Below are positions 1-9,606 of a DNA stretch of 63,773 nucleotides, piece by piece. The DNA lies in assembly GCA_021299455.1 (NCBI GenBank), contig JAJTGQ010000061.1, forward strand, positions 1 to 63,773. The letters are read 5' to 3'. The notes beneath the pieces were generated by a model. That model ran no database searches, was not told the DNA's origin, and saw nothing but the letters and a program-made list of their open reading frames with translations. Source of the DNA: Flammeovirgaceae bacterium. GTDB lineage: Bacteria > Bacteroidota > Bacteroidia > Cytophagales > Cyclobacteriaceae. A program made the position numbers and the translations under genes. The first letter of the stretch is position 1; the number at the start of each line of letters is the position of its first letter.

Positions 1-141
1 ATTCTTTCATCGGCACTTGCAAAATCAATGACATCAATCCCTTCGAGTGGCTCAAGAACACACTCGAAACTATACCTCAACATCCCGTCAACAAATTATA
101 CGAGTTGATACCGCGCAAGGTGTAGTTTACCGTGGGCTTAC
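1..141 (+). mobile_element. IS66-family insertion sequence, right end (partial)
   Basis: The window opens inside an insertion sequence. The 3' end of an IS66-type transposase (3-125) is followed 16 nt later by CTTAC ending at 141; read inward this is GTAAGCCCACGG, which fits the GTAA-starting terminal repeats known for IS66 elements. The next eight bases, GGGGAGAG (142-149), would be the target duplication, but the left end lies outside the window so it cannot be confirmed. The family assignment comes from the protein; the exact boundary is inferred. Confidence 0.7.
3..125 (+). CDS. IS66 family transposase, C-terminal fragment (cut by window edge)
   Basis: Frame 3 is open from the window edge to the TAG at 123-125 and gives 40 residues. 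They begin SFIGTCKINDINPFEWL and end with HPVNKLYELIPRKV. This is the typical IS66 transposase C-terminal tail: a (T/S)CK-x-N-x-I-N-P-x-x-W-L segment, then a P-x-H-P-x-N-x-x-x-E-L-(I/L)-P segment. The catalytic DDE domain would lie upstream and is not in the window, so it cannot be said whether the element is intact. The function would be transposition of the IS. Confidence 0.85.
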   Translation, partial: SFIGTCKINDINPFEWLKNTLETIPQHPVNKLYELIPRKV

Positions 142-271
142 GGGGAGAGGGCGCGGCTTCGGAAGCGCACCACTGAAGAAACACAAACGTTACTGGTCAG
201 TTTAGACCAAAATATGACGGAGGATGCCGAAAATCCAATTTAGAGTAGGCAATAAATTAAAGCAAAGCAAT

Positions 272-589
272 ATGAAAAATTTCGTTTATGAAAACTGGTA
301 CAAATTGATGATTGGTTCGTCACTATTAATGGCATCATTTGGATTTATGGTGCATTCTATTTCACCTGCAATGGCGGATAGCGGCAAGGACAAATTGAAT
401 ATCAAGTCAAATTACAGTTTAGTTTCTACAAATGCGGATGGATCTATCAACGTGAAATTATCGGATGAACAAATGAAAATATTGACTCCAGCAGGTGTCC
501 AGCAAGTTGACATTGTAAGTGTGGGTGGAGATGGAAGTGGCTCATTTGCAAAGGGATTGCTTCCCGTTAAAGCATATATTGCTCAATAA
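272..589 (+). CDS. Small membrane-anchored or exported hypothetical protein
   Basis: A protein of 105 residues if translation starts at the ATG at 272 (MKNFVYENWYKLMIGSS). A longer in-frame start at 224 lacks support and would put a charged stretch before the hydrophobic segment. Residues about 12-32 form one hydrophobic segment ending in SPAMADS, either a signal peptide or an anchor. The mature part is polar, with an NADGSINVKLSDEQMKIL segment. I do not recognise a family. It lies just downstream of the IS66 end, so its original promoter may have been displaced. Confidence 0.6.
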   Translation: MKNFVYENWYKLMIGSSLLMASFGFMVHSISPAMADSGKDKLNIKSNYSLVSTNADGSINVKLSDEQMKILTPAGVQQVDIVSVGGDGSGSFAKGLLPVKAYIAQ

Positions 590-799
590 ATTTAGAACTA
601 TTTGAATTGCTTGCTCAATAAACAAGTAGGTAGCCAACGCACAACAGCCATTAAAGTTGAAGGTATGGGCAAACTGTAGCCGACAATACCTATTCTTACA
701 AATAAGAATAAATGAGGTTTTTGGCTTAAAACCGCGGATTCCATCACTGTCTCCAATTTCTGAATAGAGTGGTAAAACATAATTCTCTATTTTCGACCA

Positions 800-1510
800 G
801 TGAAAAAAGTCGCTTCAATGTCCATGTTTGCTCTAGCTTCTAACTTGCTATTTGCGCAGGGCGGGTTGGGCAGCTGGAATATATTCAGCACTAAGGCAGC
901 TATCTCTGACCGTTGGGGCGTGTTTCTGGAAGGTCAAGTTCGTTCACTACAGTTTTACAACAACTTTCACTACCATGAATTGAAGGGAGGGGTGAGTTAC
1001 GCACTCGACAAGAATTTTTCTTTCGCTGTAGCAGCCGGCAAGTACGACACCTATCAAGAGGGAGGAGACTTTGTAACACCCAAAGCTAGCGATGAAGTAA
1101 GGCTTTTTGAGCAAATGAGTATGAGTCAATATCTGCACCGCATCAAATTTGAGCACCGCTACCGGGCAGAACAGCGCTTTACAAAAAATGGATATCGAAA
1201 CCGATTCAGGTATCGAATGCAAGCCATAATCCCATTGAATGGGCTTAAAATTGAGCCCAAGGTTTGGTATTTTTCGGGAAGCGGTGAGCTATTCTTCACT
1301 GATACGCCTGCTTACTTTGAGCGGATTCGCACGTACGTGGGGTTCGGCTATCAGCTTTCAAAAAACATTGGATTGCAAGCAGGCTACCTACACCAATTCG
1401 ACTATAAACTGGTGGACGAAACGGGAAAAGACTTCCTTCAAGTTTCACTACTATGGGACATGCGGCTCCATAGAAAGGAGCAGGAGAAAATTCCATCGCA
1501 AGTAGATTAA
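800..1510 (+). CDS. DUF2490 family outer-membrane protein
   Basis: A protein of 236 residues starting at a GTG. The first ~19 residues (MKKVASMSMFALASNLLFAQ) are a Bacteroidota-type signal peptide ending in FAQ. The rest alternates aromatic and polar residues as in an outer-membrane beta barrel, with FRYRMQ and W-Y-F-S-G-SGELFF segments. The pattern 'LGSWNIFSTKAAISDRWGVFLEGQVRS' split by strands and the RHRYRAEQRF-like segment fit DUF2490, a family of predicted outer-membrane proteins of unknown role. The next gene is 124 bp away and probably separate. Confidence 0.75.
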   Translation: MKKVASMSMFALASNLLFAQGGLGSWNIFSTKAAISDRWGVFLEGQVRSLQFYNNFHYHELKGGVSYALDKNFSFAVAAGKYDTYQEGGDFVTPKASDEVRLFEQMSMSQYLHRIKFEHRYRAEQRFTKNGYRNRFRYRMQAIIPLNGLKIEPKVWYFSGSGELFFTDTPAYFERIRTYVGFGYQLSKNIGLQAGYLHQFDYKLVDETGKDFLQVSLLWDMRLHRKEQEKIPSQVD

Positions 1511-1634
1511 CAAAACATTTGTAATTTGTTTCTAAACTTCTTGTTTATCGACTCAAACTTTCTTTAACTTTAAGAGGCTAATGAATGTAGCCTTGTAAAC
1601 CAGAAAATAAAACCCACTCTAAACTCATTGTGCT

Positions 1635-1961
1635 ATGGCAAAAAAAGCAAAGAAGGCAGCAAAAAAGAAGGCAAAACCGGCCAAGAAATCAGCTAAAAAA
1701 GCGGTGAAGAAAGTAGTAAAACAAGCGGCCAAAAAATCCGCGAAAAAAGCAGCCAAAAAGGTTGTGAAAAAAGTAGCTAAGAAAGTCGTGAAAAAAGCGA
1801 CTCCTAAAAAACCAGCAGCCAAGAAAAAATCTGCATCTAAGCCAAAACCTGCACCCGCTCCCAAGCCAGTAGTTGTTGCGGTAGTTCCTACTCCACCACC
1901 TGCCCCTACCCCTGCACCAGAAAGCAATGGTGGCGACATGGGAATGGGCGGATCAAACTAG
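1635..1961 (+). CDS. Lysine/alanine-rich histone H1-like protein
   Basis: A protein of 108 residues. Residues 1-75 are almost entirely Lys, Ala and Val in KKxAKK/KKVVKK repeats, resembling the C-terminal tail of histone H1 and bacterial Hc1/AlgP-like proteins. Residues 76-98 are a Pro-Ala-Pro linker (PTPPPAPTPAP), and the tail is glycine/methionine rich (GGDMGMGGSN). Such proteins bind DNA non-specifically through charge, so a nucleoid-associated role is inferred. A strong terminator follows at 1983-2010, making it a single-gene unit. The minus-strand open frame over the same bases is a codon-composition shadow. Confidence 0.85.
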   Translation: MAKKAKKAAKKKAKPAKKSAKKAVKKVVKQAAKKSAKKAAKKVVKKVAKKVVKKATPKKPAAKKKSASKPKPAPAPKPVVVAVVPTPPPAPTPAPESNGGDMGMGGSN

Positions 1962-1982
1962 AAAGACTTATTCGAATAGAAG

Positions 1983-2010
1983 AAGCGATACTATGTGTAT
2001 CGCTTTTTTT
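1983..2010 (+). terminator. Rho-independent terminator after the histone H1-like gene
   Basis: A perfect 9-bp stem, AAGCGATAC (1983-1991) and GTATCGCTT (1997-2005), with a 5-nt loop TATGT, runs into seven T residues (2004-2010). It begins 22 nt after the stop codon at 1961. Confidence 0.92.
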
Positions 2011-2071
2011 ATGACCTTCATTCAGTAGCGGCAAATGAACTTCTTAATCTCAAAAAATCACTGCCATCGAC

Positions 2072-2875
2072 ATGGCAAATCCACGCCCAAAAAGATATAC
2101 TTTTGAGCAAACCGCATCAATGCCTTTATTCAGTTTGAAAAGCCTTCTCTCGCATAAAGATCAATTACGAGAGAAAACCAAGGACTACCGGAGGATTGTG
2201 CTGATTCAAGTGGTGATTGTATCATTTGGATTAGTTCTGTCAGAGCCACTGTTAGCCGACTCAAAGAGTGACGCCTCTAAGCTGATCATTTCAATATTTT
2301 CGCTTTTTGCAGCGGTCTATGCTTTTTTACAATGGGATTTGCTTCGGAATTTCACAGACAACCGGATTGTATTAAATGCCATTCTTATCGCGTTGATATT
2401 GGTGATAGTAACCGGCATCCTGGTTGAATTTCCTTACTATCAAATCATACAGGTACCTAACCGCCAAGCCTATTTGCTAACCCTACGCGGTGTTCTCTTC
2501 CCCATCGAAGTGACCGTAATCAGCTTTGCAATACATGATCTGTTTTCTGGAAGTCACATGACACCCGACAAGCTTTGGGGTGAGGCCTGCATATTCTTGA
2601 TGATAGGGATATCCTTTGGCAGTTTATTCGACCTGATATCTGTCGCCAAACCCGAGAGCCTGGGTGTCGCTATAGAATTAGGCGTTCCAAATTACGCTGA
2701 ATGTGTAACTTACAGCTTTAGCATTTTAGGGGGCGTAGACTCCGGATTGCAGCCCAGTCGGCTAATTCGAAATATTAGCATTTTAGAAGCCGTTTGGGGA
2801 GGCCTTTATGGCATGCTAATAATTGGAAAACTATTAGGGCTGCCAAGAGAAGAGGAAAAACCAGAAAATAAATAA
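2072..2875 (+). CDS. Ion-channel-like membrane protein with degenerate selectivity filter
   Basis: A protein of 267 residues with hydrophobic segments at about 42-63, 72-90, 100-121, 135-155, 168-188 and 240-258. The C-terminal block (about 205-260) reads Y-A-E-C-V-T-Y-S-F-S-I-L-G-G-V-D-S-G, then R-N-I-S-I-L-E-A-V-W-G-G-L-Y-G-M-L-I-I-G-K-L-L-G-L. It lines up with the pore helix, filter and last helix of two-TM potassium channels (YxSFxTLTTxGYGDxxP then RxLAxLEAxxGxLYxAxLIxRLVGL). The GYGD signature is replaced by GGVDSG, so potassium selectivity is doubtful. It is followed 16 nt later by an SPFH gene, probably in one operon. The homology is my alignment by eye. Confidence 0.6.
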   Translation: MANPRPKRYTFEQTASMPLFSLKSLLSHKDQLREKTKDYRRIVLIQVVIVSFGLVLSEPLLADSKSDASKLIISIFSLFAAVYAFLQWDLLRNFTDNRIVLNAILIALILVIVTGILVEFPYYQIIQVPNRQAYLLTLRGVLFPIEVTVISFAIHDLFSGSHMTPDKLWGEACIFLMIGISFGSLFDLISVAKPESLGVAIELGVPNYAECVTYSFSILGGVDSGLQPSRLIRNISILEAVWGGLYGMLIIGKLLGLPREEEKPENK

Positions 2876-2891
2876 ATAAAAATAAACTACC

Positions 2892-3707
2892 ATGAATAAC
2901 AGTAAACTTCCATTTATCATTGTGGGCATCATTGCCTTTTTTGTATTGCTTGCGCTTTCTTCAAGCCTTTTCTACAATGTAGCCGTCACCGAACGGGCTA
3001 TCATCTTTTACCCATTTGGCAAAGGTCTTGATAAAACAGATGTTATTGGGCCAGGAACACACCTAAAAATGCCCTGGAATGAGGTGGCTACCTATAAGGT
3101 AAACGAGACTTCTTCCGATGAAAACATGGACGTGCTGGACAAGAACGGTCTGTCGATCCATGTGGATATTACGGTTCGTTTCTACCCTGTTCCCAATAAA
3201 ATTGGCTTTATACATGAGCAATTCACCAAAGATTATGTGAATGTGTTGGTTATCCCGGAGGTTCGGTCAACCGTTCGCCAGGTAATGGGTAGATATACTG
3301 CCGAGGAAATCTATTCTACCAAAAGGGCCGAAGTTGAAACAGCTATCACCACGGAAACCGAAAATATTTTACACACCAATAACGTGAAAGCTACGGCTGT
3401 ACTGATTCGTTCCATTACTTTGCCCGAACAAATCAAGGCAGCCATCGAAAACAAGCTTCAACAACAACAGGAATCACTGGCCTACCAATATCGCCTCGAT
3501 AAAGAAAAGAGTGAAGCAGAGCGTAAGCGGATTGCTGCAGAAGGTGAATCAAGGGCAAACAATATCATCAACAACAGCTTAACCGACAAACTGCTAAAAA
3601 TGAGGGGCATTGAAGCGACCTTAGAGCTTTCTAAGTCGCCCAACTCAAAGGTGATTGTGGTGGGTTCAGGCAAAGATGGCATGCCGCTAATCTTGGGTAA
3701 TAACTAA
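2892..3707 (+). CDS. SPFH/Band 7 (prohibitin-like) membrane protein
   Basis: A protein of 271 residues. Residues 7-28 are an N-terminal membrane anchor, followed by an SPFH/prohibitin domain (about 28-210). Family features include VTERAIIFYPFGKGLD, the GTHLKMPWNE segment, DVLDKNGLSIHVDITVRF and R-S-T-V-R-Q-V-M-G-R-Y-T-A-E-E-I-Y. A charged coiled coil (about 200-235, EKSEAERKRIAAEGES) leads to a short tail. SPFH proteins form ring or scaffold assemblies at the membrane that organise or protect other membrane proteins. The tight linkage to the channel-like gene suggests that protein may be a partner, which is inference. Confidence 0.88.
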   Translation: MNNSKLPFIIVGIIAFFVLLALSSSLFYNVAVTERAIIFYPFGKGLDKTDVIGPGTHLKMPWNEVATYKVNETSSDENMDVLDKNGLSIHVDITVRFYPVPNKIGFIHEQFTKDYVNVLVIPEVRSTVRQVMGRYTAEEIYSTKRAEVETAITTETENILHTNNVKATAVLIRSITLPEQIKAAIENKLQQQQESLAYQYRLDKEKSEAERKRIAAEGESRANNIINNSLTDKLLKMRGIEATLELSKSPNSKVIVVGSGKDGMPLILGNN

Positions 3708-3777
3708 ATATCAAAGACTATTTTTTTCTACTAACTCTTCCCTTTATCTTTAAAACCAAAGCATAAACAATATTCTT

Positions 3778-5064
3778 ATGGCGAAAACAGCTGAGTTGAT
3801 TATTAATGGAAAGTCGTATAAACTTCCAATAGTAGAGGGTACCGAGAACGAGATAGCAGTAGATATAAGTACCTTACTAGAAGATTCTGGTGCAATAACC
3901 CTGGATCTAGGCTATAAAAACACAGGCGCTACTAAAAGTGCCATTACTTTTTTGGATGGCGACAAGGGAATCCTTCGTCACAGGGGATACTCCATTGAGG
4001 AACTGGCATCGATGTCTAGCTTTTTAGAAGTTTCATACCTATTGATTTTTGGGGAATTACCCAACAAAGAGCAGTTAGACAAGTTTTCCGATGATATCAG
4101 ACGGCACACGATGGTGCATGAGGATATCAAAAAGATATTGGATGGATTCCCCTCTTCTTCCCACCCCATGGGCGTTTTGGCTTCCATGTTTTGCGCACAG
4201 ACTGCTTTTTATCCGGAATCATTGGATCCGAACAGATCTGCTGAGGGTGTTTATTTAAGCATTGTTCGGTCGTTGGCCAAGATGCCAACATTTGCTGCAT
4301 GGGCCTACAAAAACGCAATGGGCCACCCGGTGAACTATCCAGACAATTCCCTCAACTATTGTTCACGGTTTTTGAAAATGCTATATGCATTGCCTGCCGA
4401 ACATTATGAAGTCGATCCAATTGTCGCCAGTGCGCTTGACAAACTACTGATTCTACATGCCGACCACGAGCAAAACTGTTCAACTTCTACGGTTCGTATC
4501 GTGGGCTCTTCCAAAGCTAGTATCTACTCTTCTATCTCCGCAGGTATCAACGCCCTTTGGGGCCCTTTACATGGAGGCGCCAACCAGGAAGTTATTCTAA
4601 TGCTAGAAGCCATTAAAAAAGATGGCGGAGATGTAGAAAAATGGATTAACAAAGCCAAAGACAAAAACAGCGGATTCCGCCTGATGGGCTTTGGACATCG
4701 TGTTTATAAAAACTTTGACCCACGTGCCAAGATCATCAAACAAACCGCAGACGAGGTATTGGGTAAACTAGGCGTGAATGATCCCGTGTTGGATATTGCG
4801 TTGAAACTTGAGGAGGTAGCACTGAGAGATCCTTATTTTATCGAACGCAAATTGTATCCAAATGTGGATTTCTACTCAGGCATCATTTACCGCGCGTTGG
4901 GAATTCCGGTGGATATGTTCACCGTGATGTTTGCGATGGGTCGTTTGCCTGGATGGATAGCCCAGTGGAAGGAATTGCGTGAAAACAAAGAACCTATTGG
5001 TCGTCCTCGCCAAATATATACTGGACAGAATCTGAGGACTTACGTACCTATCGGAAAAAGATAA
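3778..5064 (+). CDS. gltA: Citrate synthase
   Basis: A full-length bacterial type II citrate synthase of 428 residues. It condenses oxaloacetate and acetyl-CoA to citrate, the entry step of the TCA cycle. The catalytic residues are in place: His265 in WGPLHGGANQ, His307 in GFGHRVYKNFDPRA and Asp364 in NVDFYSG. The N-terminal ~50 residues form the small beta domain typical of Gram-negative enzymes. A TATCTTTA sequence at about 3742-3749 is a plausible -7 box. A perfect-stem terminator follows at 5074-5110, so the gene ends a transcription unit. Confidence 0.97.
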   Translation: MAKTAELIINGKSYKLPIVEGTENEIAVDISTLLEDSGAITLDLGYKNTGATKSAITFLDGDKGILRHRGYSIEELASMSSFLEVSYLLIFGELPNKEQLDKFSDDIRRHTMVHEDIKKILDGFPSSSHPMGVLASMFCAQTAFYPESLDPNRSAEGVYLSIVRSLAKMPTFAAWAYKNAMGHPVNYPDNSLNYCSRFLKMLYALPAEHYEVDPIVASALDKLLILHADHEQNCSTSTVRIVGSSKASIYSSISAGINALWGPLHGGANQEVILMLEAIKKDGGDVEKWINKAKDKNSGFRLMGFGHRVYKNFDPRAKIIKQTADEVLGKLGVNDPVLDIALKLEEVALRDPYFIERKLYPNVDFYSGIIYRALGIPVDMFTVMFAMGRLPGWIAQWKELRENKEPIGRPRQIYTGQNLRTYVPIGKR

Positions 5065-5073
5065 TTTCTCAAC

Positions 5074-5110
5074 GTCCATGGTCGATTGTCAATTGACCAT
5101 GGACTTTTTT
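5074..5110 (+). terminator. Rho-independent terminator after gltA
   Basis: A perfect 10-bp stem, GTCCATGGTC (5074-5083) and GACCATGGAC (5095-5104), with an 11-nt loop, is followed by six T residues. An in-frame ATG of the next gene lies inside the stem (5078). This argues that the real start of that gene is further downstream at 5123. Confidence 0.9.
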
Positions 5111-5122
5111 ATTTACAAAATT

Positions 5123-5386
5123 ATGGCGCTCATAGATGACTTTAACGCAGCAGTTTCAAAATCAAAAGACTTAACCAAGAGACCTTCGAATGAAGAACTT
5201 TTGGATTTGTACGCACTCTTCAAGCAGGCAACTGATGGCGATGTGAGTGGTGATCGTCCGGGAGGTTTTGACTTTAAGGCAATCGCAAAATTTGATGCGT
5301 GGGCAAACAAAAAGGGTCTTTCCAAAGATCAGGCGATGACTGACTACGTCTCGCTCATGAATCGTCTGCAAGCTGCTTACTCATAA
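5123..5386 (+). CDS. Acyl-CoA-binding protein (ACBP)
   Basis: A protein of 87 residues from the ATG at 5123 (MALIDDFNAAVSKSK). The upstream in-frame ATG at 5078 lies in the gltA terminator and is rejected. The family pattern is clear: F-x-A-A-V at the N-terminus, LLDLYALFKQATDGDVSG in the middle, and F-D-x-K-x-x-A-K-F-D-A-W near the ligand site. Length matches ACBPs (about 85-90). It binds long-chain acyl-CoA esters as a cytosolic pool and carrier. This fits the acyl-CoA genes elsewhere in the window, although it is not in an operon with them. Confidence 0.93.
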   Translation: MALIDDFNAAVSKSKDLTKRPSNEELLDLYALFKQATDGDVSGDRPGGFDFKAIAKFDAWANKKGLSKDQAMTDYVSLMNRLQAAYS

Positions 5387-5415
5387 CTCCATCCAATAAG
5401 GCTTACTATTTAGCC

Positions 5416-6096
5416 GTGAATCTATTTTTTCAACCAGCGGTTTCAGAAGGAGTCAATCACCTGACCGCTGAGGAATCGTACCATGCTTTTCGCGTTTTGA
5501 GACTGTCGGTAGGTGACGAGATTAAAATTACCGATGGCAAAGGTGTTTTATATCAGGCCACGATTACTTCCATTGATTCGAAAAAGTGTGGATTCAAAAT
5601 CAATACCGAAAAAAAAATTCCAAAGAAGAGCTACTACATCCACATCGCTATTGCTCCTACCAAAAATACAGATCGGATTGAATGGTTTGTTGAGAAGGCA
5701 GTAGAAATTGGTGTTCATGAAATCAGTTTTATCCTTTGCAAAAACTCAGAACGAAAGGTGCTCAACTTAGAACGAATCGAAAAGATTGCAATAAGCGCGA
5801 TGAAACAGTCGCAACAAGCATGCATGCCAATACTTCATCCGTTACAACCGTTTAACGAAATCCTAAAACAACCGGCAGATCAAAAATTTATTGGGCATGT
5901 GGATTCTTCCAACCCTTTCCATCTCAAGGCGATCGCTAAACCGAACAAGAGCTATTTGGTTTTGATTGGACCTGAAGGCGATTTCGCAATAGACGAATTG
6001 AATGCTGCACTTCAATCTGGTTTTGAAAAAGTAAGTCTTGGCGAAAATCGGCTAAGAACTGAAACGGCTGGCGTTGTTGCCTGTCAAGTTTTTCGA

Positions 6097-6111
<15 letters not shown>
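5416..6111 (+). CDS. rsmE: 16S rRNA (uracil(1498)-N(3))-methyltransferase
   Basis: A SPOUT-class methyltransferase of 231 residues starting at a GTG. An N-terminal PUA-like domain (about 1-70, with YHAFRVLRLSVGDEIKITDGKG) precedes the trefoil-knot domain. The knot carries LIGPEGDF and LGENRLRTETA, which form the S-adenosylmethionine pocket in this family. It methylates U1498 of 16S rRNA on the small subunit. The gene sits 29 bp after the ACBP gene and may be cotranscribed with it. Confidence 0.95.
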
Positions 6112-8160
<2,049 letters not shown>

Positions 8161-8165
8161 ATAAA

Positions 8166-8205
8166 AATGTTGAATGTTGAATTTTAAATGTTGAATTTGC
8201 AACAT
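8166..8205. repeat. Low-complexity TGTTGAA-type repeat between ligA and the next gene
   Basis: The gap holds repeated ATGTTGAA units (ATGTTGAATGTTGAATTT, then AAATGTTGAATTTGC). The same style of short A/T-rich repeat occurs after other genes in the window (around 12575-12600 and 53181-53238). Confidence 0.6.
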
Positions 8206-8713
8206 GTTTAAGATGAATTTCCTAAAAATGCGTACTCGCTCGGCTTTGCGAAAAAACCTGAGTATGCGTGCCAGCATTCCTTATAAACAAACAAAATCAG
8301 TGGGCATTGTTTTTTCAGTAGATGACAAACAAACGCGTCAAGATGTAAAGGAATTCATTCGCATCTTGGAGCTAGACGGAAAGCAAGTAAAAGTATTGGA
8401 GTTCTTACCTAATAAAAAAGAAAACTATGATGTTCTTTTTGACTTCTTTTCGATAGATGACTTATCATTTTGGGGAAAGATCAATTCTGAAACTGCTGAC
8501 AATTTTTCAAAAACCGGCTTTGATCTTTTGTTTTATGTTGACTTAAATTCGAATCCACTGGTACTTGATTTACTGGCACGCTCAAAAGCACATTGCAGAA
8601 TTGGCCGCTATTGCGAGGAAGAAAGTCCCTATTTTGAAATGATGATCAAGCAAGAGGGCACCCCGAAGGGATTGATGGAAACAATGTATAAATACGCAAA
8701 ACAGTTACGATAA
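8204..8713 (+). CDS. DUF6913 family protein
   Basis: A protein of 169 residues of unknown function. It shows a small alpha/beta pattern: KSVGIVFSVDDKQTRQDVKEF, then FDLLFYVDLNSNPLVLDLLARSKA (each read in two parts), and GRYCEEESPYFEMMI. This fits DUF6913, found in Bacteroidota next to dapA. An alternative start at 8213 (MNFLKMRTRSAL) is equally plausible. The dapA start is 6 bp after its stop, so the two are almost certainly cotranscribed, but no metabolic link is visible from the sequence. Confidence 0.75.
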   Translation: MFKMNFLKMRTRSALRKNLSMRASIPYKQTKSVGIVFSVDDKQTRQDVKEFIRILELDGKQVKVLEFLPNKKENYDVLFDFFSIDDLSFWGKINSETADNFSKTGFDLLFYVDLNSNPLVLDLLARSKAHCRIGRYCEEESPYFEMMIKQEGTPKGLMETMYKYAKQLR

Positions 8714-8719
8714 CCTTTC

Positions 8720-9595
8720 ATGCTTACAAAAAAACTTTATGGAACCGGAGTTGCATTGGTGACGCCATTTGACAACCGAGGCGGCATTGATTTTCAAGCA
8801 CTGAAAAAGCTATTGCGTCATACTTCAAAAGGAGTTGATTACTATGTCGTCATGGGCACTACGGGAGAATCGGCTACGCTTTCTAAAGGAGAAAAAAAAG
8901 AAGTGTTACAATATGTTATCGCCAACAATATCAAGAAACTTCCCATCGTATATGGAATAGGCGGTAATCATACGCAAGGCATAGTGGACGAGATCCGATT
9001 AACAGACCTAACAAACGTAGATGCACTGTTATCTGTAAGTCCCTATTACAATAAACCATCTCAAGAAGGAATCTATCAACACTTCGTTGCAGTAGCTAAT
9101 GCTAGCCCTATTCCAGTCATTCTCTACAATGTCCCCGGGCGGACTGCTTCCAATTTGACTGCAGAAACGACTCTTCGACTTGCCAAACACAAAAACATCA
9201 TCGGGATCAAAGAGGCGTCTGGCCATTTGGAGCAATGCATGAAGATTGCGAAAGAAAAGACGGTTGATTTTCTGCTCATCTCAGGAGATGATATGCTTAC
9301 TCTTTCCATATACGCCATTGGTGGCTCGGGCGTAATTTCAGTGCTGGCCAACGCCTATCCCGTCACTTTCAAAAAAATAAAAGAGTACATGCAAGCAGGC
9401 AAATTGAACCGAGCGCAGCAAGAGCAGTTCAAGTTATTGGAGATCAATGCACCCATGTACGAAGAGGGAAATCCCGTAGGCCTGAAGCATCTGTTAAAAA
9501 CCATGAGTATTGGCAATGGTCAAGTAAGGCTTCCATTAGTTGCCGCTTCTAGCGCACTGCAGAAAAAAATTGAAACACTAGCTCAAAAGATCTAG
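8720..9595 (+). CDS. dapA: 4-hydroxy-tetrahydrodipicolinate synthase
   Basis: A Class I (Schiff-base) aldolase of 291 residues, the normal DapA length. It condenses pyruvate with aspartate semialdehyde, the first committed step to diaminopimelate and lysine. Active-site residues are present: the TTGES segment, Tyr136 in VILYNVPGRT, and the Schiff-base Lys164 in IGIKEASG. It is convergent with the S46 peptidase gene, with an 11-bp gap and no obvious terminator. Confidence 0.96.
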   Translation: MLTKKLYGTGVALVTPFDNRGGIDFQALKKLLRHTSKGVDYYVVMGTTGESATLSKGEKKEVLQYVIANNIKKLPIVYGIGGNHTQGIVDEIRLTDLTNVDALLSVSPYYNKPSQEGIYQHFVAVANASPIPVILYNVPGRTASNLTAETTLRLAKHKNIIGIKEASGHLEQCMKIAKEKTVDFLLISGDDMLTLSIYAIGGSGVISVLANAYPVTFKKIKEYMQAGKLNRAQQEQFKLLEINAPMYEEGNPVGLKHLLKTMSIGNGQVRLPLVAASSALQKKIETLAQKI

Positions 9596-9606
9596 CGCTG
9601 GTCGAC

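Noticed and set aside
1625-1939. Long open frame on the minus strand across the lysine-rich gene, with Gly/Phe/Ala-rich translation
   Set aside because: It is the antisense reading of AAA/AAG/GCN repeats, has no start signal and no protein pattern.
5078-5122. Upstream in-frame ATG for the acyl-CoA-binding protein
   Set aside because: It lies in the stem of the gltA terminator, and family members begin at the MALIDDF position.
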